Shown here: positions 8,323 to 15,841 of the stretch, one piece after another
Layout: every line of letters begins with the position of its first letter
Position numbering within the stretch: position 1 is the stretch's first letter
NCBI GenBank assembly: GCA_038087035.1
Contig: CP051187.1
Coordinates: 4,903,001-4,967,000 of the forward strand
Reading direction: 5' to 3'
Length of the DNA stretch: 64,000 nucleotides
Origin: Gloeotrichia echinulata CP02
GTDB taxonomy: Bacteria > Cyanobacteriota > Cyanobacteriia > Cyanobacteriales > Nostocaceae
Position numbers and translations under genes: made by a program
Notes under the pieces: generated by a model
The model's input: only the letters and a program-made list of their open reading frames with translations
Databases searched by the model: none
Told to the model about the DNA's origin: nothing

Positions 8323-8919
8323 ATGAGCATCATCATTTGCCCTGGAATCCATGAGCCAGCCTTAACTGAGAGCTTTATATCAGGGTGTTTAGATCGAATT
8401 TCTGAGCGGTCAACCAGTAAAAATACAGAGAAAATACTCACTTTTCCTGGACAGGGTTATTTGACGTTATCCGCATTTCACATTTTGCATTTTTTGGGCG
8501 ATCGCCTAAAAGATAGGCTAGAATCCCCAGTTATATTCATTAGCTTTAGTGCTGGTGTAGTCGGGGCGATTGTCGCCGCTTCGGGATGGCAACTTTTAGG
8601 AGGTAACATTAAAGCATTTATTGCTATAGATGGCTGGGGCGTACCACTTGTGGGTAATTTTCCCATACATAGGATGAGCCATGATTATTTTACTCACTGG
8701 AGTTCATCTTGGCTCGGCGCTGGGCAAGATAATTTTTATGCCGAACCTGCAGTTGAGCATTTATCGATGTGGCGATCGCCTCAAACCGTACAAGGTTGCT
8801 GGGTAGACCCGTCTTTGGGAGTTCCCCCCCCAAGCGATCGCCTCAGTGCTGCGGAATTTTTACATTTGCTCTTAATGCGCTATCAAGAAAATAGTCCGGA
8901 AAACAGATTTCGTGACTAG
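8323..8919 (+). CDS. small alpha/beta-hydrolase-like protein of unknown function
   Basis: The 198-residue protein begins with a beta-strand-like segment and PGIHEP (about residues 3-12). This recalls the oxyanion-loop region of alpha/beta hydrolases. A nucleophile-elbow-like FISFSAGVVG follows (about 72-81), then a strand ending in AIDGW. It could be a short lipase or esterase-like fold, but no catalytic acid or histidine can be assigned with certainty. Histidines near residues 124 and 145 are candidates. No operon partner exists. A conserved cyanobacterial hypothetical is the safest description. Confidence 0.65.
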   Translation: MSIIICPGIHEPALTESFISGCLDRISERSTSKNTEKILTFPGQGYLTLSAFHILHFLGDRLKDRLESPVIFISFSAGVVGAIVAASGWQLLGGNIKAFIAIDGWGVPLVGNFPIHRMSHDYFTHWSSSWLGAGQDNFYAEPAVEHLSMWRSPQTVQGCWVDPSLGVPPPSDRLSAAEFLHLLLMRYQENSPENRFRD

Positions 8920-8925
8920 GAGTGA

Positions 8926-9056
8926 GGAATAGGGAGTGAGGAGTTATCAATTATGAGTTATCAATTATGAATTATGAGTTATAAAAATTCTCCCCCACTC
9001 CCCCATCTCCCCCACTCTCCCACTCTCCGACTCTCCCACTCTCCATCTACCCTAGT
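8926..9056. repeat. low-complexity short repeats
   Basis: Short direct repeats (ATTATGAGTT, then CTCCCACT and related pyrimidine-rich units) fill the gap before the MFS gene. No regulatory site was recognised. Confidence 0.6.
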
Positions 9057-9074
9057 AATATATTTAAGTATCTA

Positions 9075-10337
9075 ATGTTTCCTACTGAACCTGCTGCTGT
9101 GAATAATGGGTTTGGCTCACTGGTAAAAAACCGTGCTTTTTTGCTCCTGTGGATTGGGCAACTAGTTTCCCAGTTAGCAGATAAGGTATTCTTTGTTTTG
9201 ATGATTGCCTTGCTCGAAAATTATCCACCTCCTGCAGGATTGGCACAAAACACCATGTACTCCACTTTGATGGTGGCGTTTACGATCCCAGCGATTTTGT
9301 TTGGTTCTGCAGGTGGTATCTTTGTTGACCGGTTGCCCAAAAAGCTGATTATGGTTGGCTCGGATGTCGTGCGTGGGCTATTAACTTTATTAATTCCGTT
9401 TTTACCACGAGAATTCCTGATACTGTTGATACTCACATTTGCCATCTCCACGGTGACGCAGTTTTTTGCACCGGCGGAACAAGCAGCGATTCCCTTGTTG
9501 GTGCCACGGGAGAATTTAATGGCAGCCAATGCGCTGTTTAGCAGTACGATGATGGGAGCTTTAATAATTGGCTTTGCAGTGGGCGAGCCAATATTAAGTT
9601 GGGCAAAGAGCTATCTGGGACAAGAGTACGGTCAAGAATTGATAGTTAGTGCATTATATTTGTTATCGGGTGCGATTATGCAGCCGATTCATTTTCAAGA
9701 ACACAAATCAACTGCAGAGCGACGCGCTACAGGTAAACCTTGGGCAGAATTTACAGCAAGTTTGCGCTATTTGAAGCAAAACCGGTTGGTGTTGAATGCT
9801 ATGCTGCAACTGACAACTTTGTATTGCGTATTTGCAGCATTAACGGTACTGGCTATTAGATTAGCAGAAGACTTTGGGTTAAAGGAAAAACAGTTTGGTT
9901 TTTTCTTAGCAGCTGCTGGGGTAGGTATGGTATTTGGTGCAGGGTTTTTAGGTCACTGGGGTGATAAATTGCATCATAAACCCTTACCCTTAATTGGATT
10001 TTTGATGATGGCGCTGGTTTTAGGGGTCTTCACTTTCACTCACAACCTCTTGCTAGCGCTAGGACTCTGTGGGTTATTGGGTGTGGGTGCGTCCCTAATT
10101 GGTGTACCAATGCAAACTCTAATTCAACAACAAACACCACCCACAATGCATGGTAAAGTATTTGGCTTTCAAAATCATGCCGTAAATATTGCCCTGTCCT
10201 TACCCCTAGCAATTACAGGTCCGTTAACTGATACTCTCGGTTTACGCACTGTCCTGGTGGGAATGAGCCTTGTTGTTGCGGCTGTTGGGGTTTGGGCTTG
10301 GCAAAATACCCGTCGAGTACTGCAAGATTTAATATGA
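9075..10337 (+). CDS. MFS transporter
   Basis: The 420-residue protein has about 12 hydrophobic segments. Typical MFS features include GGIFVDRLPKKLIM in the loop after TM2 (motif A-like, about residues 80-93) and GHWGDKL at the equivalent position of the second half (about 296-302). The arrangement resembles the LplT/enterobactin-exporter-type branch (MFS_3), which extrudes varied small molecules or flips lysophospholipids. The substrate cannot be inferred from the neighbours: acetolactate synthase follows but is 340 bp away behind a repeat array. Confidence 0.85.
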   Translation: MFPTEPAAVNNGFGSLVKNRAFLLLWIGQLVSQLADKVFFVLMIALLENYPPPAGLAQNTMYSTLMVAFTIPAILFGSAGGIFVDRLPKKLIMVGSDVVRGLLTLLIPFLPREFLILLILTFAISTVTQFFAPAEQAAIPLLVPRENLMAANALFSSTMMGALIIGFAVGEPILSWAKSYLGQEYGQELIVSALYLLSGAIMQPIHFQEHKSTAERRATGKPWAEFTASLRYLKQNRLVLNAMLQLTTLYCVFAALTVLAIRLAEDFGLKEKQFGFFLAAAGVGMVFGAGFLGHWGDKLHHKPLPLIGFLMMALVLGVFTFTHNLLLALGLCGLLGVGASLIGVPMQTLIQQQTPPTMHGKVFGFQNHAVNIALSLPLAITGPLTDTLGLRTVLVGMSLVVAAVGVWAWQNTRRVLQDLI

Positions 10338-10504
10338 GTTTCTTTCGCTGCAGTTGGGCAAAATTTTCAGTATTTTCCCAAATCTAGGACTTACGCACTG
10401 TACAAATTAATCATTGTGTGCATTTATCAAAATCCTGAGTTTCAGGCTTTGATTAATCATTACTTTGATGGTAAATAGATCCACGCTATGCAAAACCCGA
10501 AACC

Positions 10505-10577
10505 CCCAATCCCCAATCCCCAATCCCCAATCCCCAATCCCCAATCCCCAATCCCCAATCCCCAATCCCCAGTCCCC
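10505..10577. repeat. CCCCAAT heptamer array upstream of ilvB
   Basis: About ten tandem CCCCAAT units, with a final CCCCAGT, lie about 100 bp upstream of the acetolactate synthase start. The flanking parts of 10338-10679 show no attenuator peptide, T-box or other recognisable leader. Confidence 0.8.
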
Positions 10578-10685
10578 AACATTAAAATATAAAGATATAT
10601 AAGACTTTAATGAAACTTTTCTATTAAAATGAAATCGTGACTACAGAATTTCCGCATTAACTTAGCTATTCTCTGAGGTTTGACA

Positions 10686-12602
10686 GTGCGTTCACGAAGT
10701 GTGCCCGGAGGAGATTCGCCTTCTCCAATCAGTCTCCCACAAACTGAGAATCACTTGCAGCCCTTTGCTGCTAACTCAGCCCCCGTAGCTCCCACACGCG
10801 CCTCTGGTGGTTTTGCTCTGCTAGATAGTCTCCTGCGTCACGGTGTTGAGTATATTTTTGGTTATCCCGGTGGGGCAATTCTGCCAATTTATGATGACCT
10901 CTACAAGGTAGAAGAGACTGGTAGTATTAAGCACATACTTGTGAGACACGAGCAAGGCGCATCCCATGCTGCTGATGGTTACGCCCGTGCTACTGGCAAA
11001 GTGGGTGTGTGCTTTGGTACTTCAGGTCCAGGGGCAACTAACTTGGTAACGGGTATCGCCACCGCCTACATGGATTCAATTCCGATGATTGTGGTGACGG
11101 GACAGGTGCCACGGGCGTCAATTGGTACGGATGCGTTTCAAGAAACCGATATTTACGGGATTACCTTGCCAATTGTCAAACACTCTTATGTAGTGCGCGA
11201 CCCGAAGGATATGGCACGGATTGTAGCCGAAGCTTTCCACATCGCTAGTACGGGGCGTCCGGGACCGGTTTTAATTGATGTCCCTAAAGATGTGGCTTTA
11301 GAACAATTTGATTATGTGCCTGTGGAACCGGGTACGGTGAAGTTACCTGGCTATCGCCCGACGGTGAAGGGAAATCCCAGACAAATTAATGCAGCCATTA
11401 AATTAATTCGTGAGAGTCGCCGTCCGCTATTGTATGTGGGTGGGGGTGCGATCGCCGCTGCTGCCCATGAGGAAGTTAAGGAACTAGCTGAGTTATTCAA
11501 TATCCCCGTCACCACAACTTTGATGGGTATTGGCGCCTTTGACGAACATCATCCTCTGTCGGTGGCAATGTTAGGGATGCATGGCACCGCCTACGCCAAT
11601 TTTGCTGTGACTGACTGTGATTTGCTGATTTGTGTCGGCGCCAGATTTGATGACCGCGTGACTGGTAAATTAGATGAATTCGCCTCCCGCGCCAAAGTAA
11701 TTCACATCGACATTGACCCTGCAGAAGTGGGTAAAAATCGGGTGCCAGAAGTGCCCATCGTCGGTGATGTGCGGAACGTGCTGCTTGATATCTTGCGTCG
11801 ATGTAAAAGCGCCGGAATCAAACCGACACCCAACCAAAATCAAGAATGGCTGAACTTGATTAACCGCTGGCGGGAAGAATATCCTTTAGAAGTGCCCCAC
11901 TATCCCGATAGCATCTCACCCCAAGAGGTGATTGTCGAAATCGGTAGTCAAGCCCCCCACGCCTACTACACCACAGATGTCGGTCAACATCAAATGTGGG
12001 CAGCACAATTCCTCAAAAATGGACCCCGGCGCTGGATTTCCAGTGGCGGTTTGGGAACGATGGGATTTGGTGTCCCAGCAGCTATGGGCGCGAAAGTGGC
12101 GTTTCCCGATGAAGAAGTGATTTGTATCAGCGGTGACGCCAGTTTCCAAATGTGTTTGCAGGAACTGGGGACGCTAGCACAATATAAGATTAATGTCAAG
12201 ACTGTAATTCTCAATAATGGCTGGCAAGGGATGGTGCGCCAGTGGCAACAAGCCTTCTACGGCGAGCGTTACTCATGTTCTAACATGGAAGTAGGGATGC
12301 CAGATATTGAATTATTGGCAAAAGCCTACGGCATCAAAGGCATGGTGATTAGCAAGCATGAAGAACTCAAAGATGCGATCGCCGAAATGCTAGCACATAA
12401 TGGGCCAGTAATTGTGGATGTCCGCGTCACCAGAGATGAAAACTGCTATCCAATGGTAGCGCCAGGTAAGAGCAACGCCCAGATGGTTGGCTTACCAAAG
12501 CAAGCACCAAAAGCTGCGATAGAACCAGTCTATTGCAGCCATTGTGGCGCGAAAAATGCTCCCAATCACAACTTTTGTGCTGAGTGTGGTACCAAGCTGT
12601 AA
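10686..12602 (+). CDS. ilvB: acetolactate synthase, large (catalytic) subunit
   Basis: This is a thiamine-diphosphate enzyme that condenses pyruvate to acetolactate (or with 2-ketobutyrate) in branched-chain amino-acid synthesis. The TPP-activating glutamate lies in RHEQGASHAADGYAR (about residue 89 from this start). The Mg/TPP motif region is SGDASFQMCLQEL...NNGWQGMVRQWQ (about 478-520). An in-frame stop at 10674 rules out an upstream ATG, so the start is non-ATG. GTG at 10686 has GAGG at a 7-base spacing; TTG at 10680 is the alternative. Unusually, the C-terminus ends in a four-cysteine zinc-ribbon-like module, CSHCGAKN followed by CAECGTKL. The small subunit gene is not nearby. Confidence 0.95.
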   Translation: MRSRSVPGGDSPSPISLPQTENHLQPFAANSAPVAPTRASGGFALLDSLLRHGVEYIFGYPGGAILPIYDDLYKVEETGSIKHILVRHEQGASHAADGYARATGKVGVCFGTSGPGATNLVTGIATAYMDSIPMIVVTGQVPRASIGTDAFQETDIYGITLPIVKHSYVVRDPKDMARIVAEAFHIASTGRPGPVLIDVPKDVALEQFDYVPVEPGTVKLPGYRPTVKGNPRQINAAIKLIRESRRPLLYVGGGAIAAAAHEEVKELAELFNIPVTTTLMGIGAFDEHHPLSVAMLGMHGTAYANFAVTDCDLLICVGARFDDRVTGKLDEFASRAKVIHIDIDPAEVGKNRVPEVPIVGDVRNVLLDILRRCKSAGIKPTPNQNQEWLNLINRWREEYPLEVPHYPDSISPQEVIVEIGSQAPHAYYTTDVGQHQMWAAQFLKNGPRRWISSGGLGTMGFGVPAAMGAKVAFPDEEVICISGDASFQMCLQELGTLAQYKINVKTVILNNGWQGMVRQWQQAFYGERYSCSNMEVGMPDIELLAKAYGIKGMVISKHEELKDAIAEMLAHNGPVIVDVRVTRDENCYPMVAPGKSNAQMVGLPKQAPKAAIEPVYCSHCGAKNAPNHNFCAECGTKL

Positions 12603-12606
12603 ACTC

Positions 12607-12634
12607 GTAGGGGCACGGCACTGCCGTGCCCTTA
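12607..12634. repeat. GTAGGGGCACGGCAC palindrome
   Basis: This hairpin repeat lies just after ilvB. Similar cores are at 84-147, 5600-5632, 7947-7974, 25160-25190 and 29787-29814. A run of T is absent. The downstream text up to 12694 resembles one arm of the 103-bp element family (ATTTTGTACCACATC). Confidence 0.65.
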
Positions 12635-12694
12635 CACCATGCGATATAATTTTGTACCACATCTGAATGTGTTGGGCGATATTGTAAATATATC

Positions 12695-12890
12695 GGCTCT
12701 TCCGTACTTAGCGTGCTGAATTTGTTAAAAAATAAGTTTGAAACCCTTGCGTGGCTCCGATAAAAGCCATTATTTTTTGTATTTGAGCTACTGTTACTAA
12801 AAATCAAATTATAAACGCCTGTAAGCCTTGTTATTAAAGCAATTTAATCGACTTTCATTAATAATTAAGCACGCTACACACGCAAGAGCC
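12695..12890. mobile_element. 196-bp mini-element with ISL3-type termini
   Basis: The ends are GGCTCTTCCGTACTTAGCGT and, inverted, GGCTCTTGCGTGTGTAGCGT. The interior is nearly identical, in inverted orientation, to the copy at 29878-30073. The 8-mers outside (AATATATC and ATAATTTT) differ, so there is no visible target duplication. The minus-strand frame starting inside it is an artefact. Confidence 0.75.
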
Positions 12891-13113
12891 ATAATTTTAG
12901 ACGATACATATTTTGGGTCTATTCAGAGTTTATGCGTAAAGGTGCAAGATGTGAATTATCGCCTAAGTCATGTAATTTGACTGGCATTGCCTAAAAATCC
13001 GAAAAATAGGATACTCATGATGTATCTAAAGCAAAACCAGAATTTTTCTGGTAATGACAGCGTTAGCACGCTCTAATTTTTATTCAAGCACACAAATCCC
13101 AGAGGTAGGCACT

Positions 13114-13590
13114 ATGACTAACAACCCAGGTGGTTTTTCAATTGGCGGTTCAGCAGGTGGTAAAATTAATAACCTTCAAGGCGATAATAACCGCGCAGTT
13201 CAAGGAGACAATAATCAGGTAGTCCTGGGAGATGGAAATCAAGTCACACAACAAAACCAAGTAGGTGCTAATGCTGAAACTGCTCTCACTAAAGATGAGA
13301 TTATCAAGTTGTTTTTAGAACTGGAAACATTAATTCAACAAGCAGGATTACCAGCAGATACCAAAGAAGAAGTAATTGAAGATTTAGGTGCAGCAAAGAA
13401 AGCCACAGACAAAGAAGAACCGAATAAAAACCGAGCATTAGAGCGTTTAACTAGTGTTGCAGACACACTTGATAAAACTAGTAAAACTGTAGAATCTAGT
13501 CAGAAAATTTGGACAATAGCTAAACCAATTATTACCAAAATTGCTCTCTGGCTGGGAGCGGCTGCAGGTTCTCATCTGTTGGGATTATAG
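13114..13590 (+). CDS. octapeptide-repeat protein with hydrophobic C-terminal helix (candidate effector or adaptor)
   Basis: The gene encodes about 158 residues from the ATG at 13114, which has an AGAGGTAGG ribosome site. An in-frame ATG at 13054 lacks one. The N-terminus holds Asn/Gly-rich octapeptide repeats (AVQGDNNQ, VVLGDGNQ). The middle is charged and helical (about residues 55-125), and the last ~28 residues form a hydrophobic or amphipathic helix (KIWTIAKPIITKIALWLGAA). The next gene starts with the same octapeptide module, so the two products probably share a binding surface or partner. By analogy with NTP-dependent conflict systems, this small protein could be an adaptor or a membrane-disrupting effector. 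That is inference; no enzymatic motif is visible. Confidence 0.65.
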   Translation: MTNNPGGFSIGGSAGGKINNLQGDNNRAVQGDNNQVVLGDGNQVTQQNQVGANAETALTKDEIIKLFLELETLIQQAGLPADTKEEVIEDLGAAKKATDKEEPNKNRALERLTSVADTLDKTSKTVESSQKIWTIAKPIITKIALWLGAAAGSHLLGL

Positions 13591-13631
13591 AACTAAATTA
13601 TAGGATTCCTAATTGATTTTTGAACATATAC

Positions 13632-13702
13632 GTAGGGTGTGTTAGCGTAGTAACGCACCAAAGCCTTCAGATGGTGCGTTACGCTACGCTAACACACCCT
13701 AC
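13632..13702. repeat. 71-bp near-perfect hairpin repeat
   Basis: GTAGGGTGTGTTAGCGTAG and its exact complement enclose a short loop; the left arm lacks one CG. It sits between the first two genes of the conflict operon and could attenuate or terminate transcription, or be an inert dispersed repeat. Partial relatives (GGTGCGTCAG type) occur at 31980, 38458 and 43358. Confidence 0.7.
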
Positions 13703-13751
13703 AGATATTACAGATACTTAGATTTTTGAAAAAATTAAACTAGACTACTAT

Positions 13752-14825
13752 ATGAGCCAGTCGCCTGATATTTCTCTAAACAAAAATGCACTTCAGGGGA
13801 ATGAAAACACCGCACTTCAAGGGGATAAAAATCAGGCAATTCTGGGAAATAGTAACACCGTATTTTATGGGAACAATAACCAAATACAGTTTGTTGTTCC
13901 CATAAATAAGAAGTTACAGCAACAGCAACGCAAAATTCCTCCTCTATTACCCTATTTAGTCAACCGTAGCCAGCAGGAGCATGAACTAGAAAAGAGCATA
14001 AAAAAGTTAATGCAAAAAGCGCCACTCTCTCCTATAATCTGTATCATTCATGGAGATGAGTTTCAAAGCCATGACAAGTTTTTAGAACGTTTGCATACAG
14101 TTTTATTACCTAGACTTTTAGGACAAGACTCAATTAAAAAATATTATTTACCCTCTCCTCCAAAATTTAAGAATTACCATGAAATTTCAGATTACTTACG
14201 CAACAGATTAGCAGAGATAGTTATCAAACGTAATTCTGCTTCTCTAGAAGAAATTAATGGTTTTTTTAATAAATCTCCCATTCCTATTCTTATTCACACT
14301 TGTTTATTGACTGAACAATTGCAAAAACAAGAATCTGAAATTTTGCATAATCTCCTGAATTTTTGGCAGACATTGCCTATTCAGATTAACCAAAATTTAA
14401 TAATATGTATATTGATTCAATACCAAACTAGGCGGAAAAAGCGTACTAAAAAATCTAATAAAATTAGCTTATTTTTGAGGTTTGTACGTTATTTTTTCAA
14501 TCTAGATCGCTACCAGAGAGTCAATCAAAAAATTTCTCAGCAGATAGAATTACTTTCACAATCTAATTTTGATAAATTTAATCGTTTGTCAGGTCTTGTT
14601 TTACCAGAGCTAACTGGAATAAATCGAGGAGACGTTGAGGATTGGGTACGTATGGAATATACTCAAAATGTTATTGGAGAAGCAATGGCTGATAAATTGC
14701 TCAAAGAAATTAGAGAGTTGTTTTACGAATGGGAAGAAAAACACTCATCGAATACAATACCGATGGATGATTTAGCTGAGAACTTAATCAAACTGCTAAA
14801 ATCTAATCTATCAGATGAGGGATAA
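13752..14825 (+). CDS. octapeptide-repeat plus inactive-STAND-like protein
   Basis: The 357-residue product starts with four octapeptide repeats (ALQGNENT, ALQGDKNQ, AILGNSNT, VFYGNNNQ; residues 13-44). A short basic linker and PYLVNRSQQEHEL (about 75-87) follow. That motif and the succeeding alpha/beta region resemble the iSTAND domain: a STAND-NTPase-like fold without a Walker A lysine. Here the P-loop position reads HGDEFQSHDKF. Established work on conflict systems treats iSTAND proteins as bridging or scaffold components linked to MoxR-type ATPases, and the next gene is one. Its stop codon overlaps the ribosome site of that gene (5-bp gap), so the two are co-expressed. Confidence 0.7.
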   Translation: MSQSPDISLNKNALQGNENTALQGDKNQAILGNSNTVFYGNNNQIQFVVPINKKLQQQQRKIPPLLPYLVNRSQQEHELEKSIKKLMQKAPLSPIICIIHGDEFQSHDKFLERLHTVLLPRLLGQDSIKKYYLPSPPKFKNYHEISDYLRNRLAEIVIKRNSASLEEINGFFNKSPIPILIHTCLLTEQLQKQESEILHNLLNFWQTLPIQINQNLIICILIQYQTRRKKRTKKSNKISLFLRFVRYFFNLDRYQRVNQKISQQIELLSQSNFDKFNRLSGLVLPELTGINRGDVEDWVRMEYTQNVIGEAMADKLLKEIRELFYEWEEKHSSNTIPMDDLAENLIKLLKSNLSDEG

Positions 14826-14830
14826 ATCAC

Positions 14831-15841
14831 ATGAAGTTTCCCTTTTATTCAGGTATCGGAAACCGTCAAAAATCTGAGTTACCAGTAACTCTACCTGTGT
14901 CTCCACGTTCTCAATTACTCCAGCCAGAGAATTATATTGCAGATGCGGGTTTAAAAGATGCGTGTAATGTGGCACTGTTGTTAGGACAACCTCTACTCCT
15001 GACTGGTGAACCAGGGACAGGTAAAACTCAACTGGCTTACAGTCTAGCATGGGAACTTGGACTTGGGGAGCCGTTGAAGTTTGAAACTAAATCTACAAGT
15101 GTTGCTCGTGAGTTATTCTATACTTATGATGCATTAAAGCGTTTCCAAGATCTGCAAAGTGGAGTGACTGAAACTAAATTTTTAGATTATATTACTTTCC
15201 AAGCTTTAGGATTGGCAATTTTACGCAGTAAAAATCCAGAGGAAGTCAAGCATTTACTACCATCAGAAATTATACATTCCGAGAAAGGGCGTTCTGTAGT
15301 TTTAATTGATGAAATTGATAAAGCACCCCGTGACTTTGCCAATGATTTACTCAATGAATTAGAATTGATGTATTTTCGAGTTCCTGAATTAGCTAATGAA
15401 AAAATTGTGGGAGATGCAAACTTACAACCGATTGTAATTATTACTAGTAATTCGGAAAAAGATTTACCAGATGCTTTCTTGAGACGTTGTATTTATTACG
15501 ATATTCCTTTTCCTGAATTGGAGCGCCTGGGGGAAATTGTCGCTAATCGTTTAGGGATAAATGCTGGTAGTAGTCCTTTTTTACAAGCTGCTCTCAGTTT
15601 ATTTTATCGGTTACGTTCTCCCCAAATTGGGTTGAGAAAAAAACCTGCAACTTCTGAATTATTAAGCTGGCTGATAATTTTACAAAAATTTACTCAAGAA
15701 TCAGAAAATCCTTTAATGCAAAGGGAAGTAGTTTTTCGCACTCTGAGTAGCTTAATCAAAACTGCAGAAGATCAAGAAAAAGCGAGAAAAGTTGTAGAAC
15801 AGTGGATACAGGAACAGAAAAAAACTACCCAGATTGGCTAA
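14831..15841 (+). CDS. MoxR-type AAA+ ATPase
   Basis: The 336-residue AAA+ protein has Walker A GEPGTGKT (K65), Walker B VVLIDEIDKA (about residues 156-165), a sensor-1 region IVIITSNSEKDLP (about 199-211) and an arginine-finger-type FLRRC just after. This layout is typical of the MoxR/RavA branch, whose members remodel or activate vWA-domain partners. The ribosome site GAGGGA lies 8 bases upstream and overlaps the end of the preceding gene. The next gene starts 40 bp before this stop codon in another frame, indicating translational coupling. Its likely role here is the NTP-dependent switch of the four-gene system. Confidence 0.88.
   Translation: MKFPFYSGIGNRQKSELPVTLPVSPRSQLLQPENYIADAGLKDACNVALLLGQPLLLTGEPGTGKTQLAYSLAWELGLGEPLKFETKSTSVARELFYTYDALKRFQDLQSGVTETKFLDYITFQALGLAILRSKNPEEVKHLLPSEIIHSEKGRSVVLIDEIDKAPRDFANDLLNELELMYFRVPELANEKIVGDANLQPIVIITSNSEKDLPDAFLRRCIYYDIPFPELERLGEIVANRLGINAGSSPFLQAALSLFYRLRSPQIGLRKKPATSELLSWLIILQKFTQESENPLMQREVVFRTLSSLIKTAEDQEKARKVVEQWIQEQKKTTQIG

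Noticed and set aside
12427..12807. Minus-strand frame sharing its N-terminus with a plus-strand frame at 29961-30341
   Set aside because: The shared part is the interior of the 196-bp mini-element, and the frames run into ilvB and the hydrolase gene antisense or out of frame.
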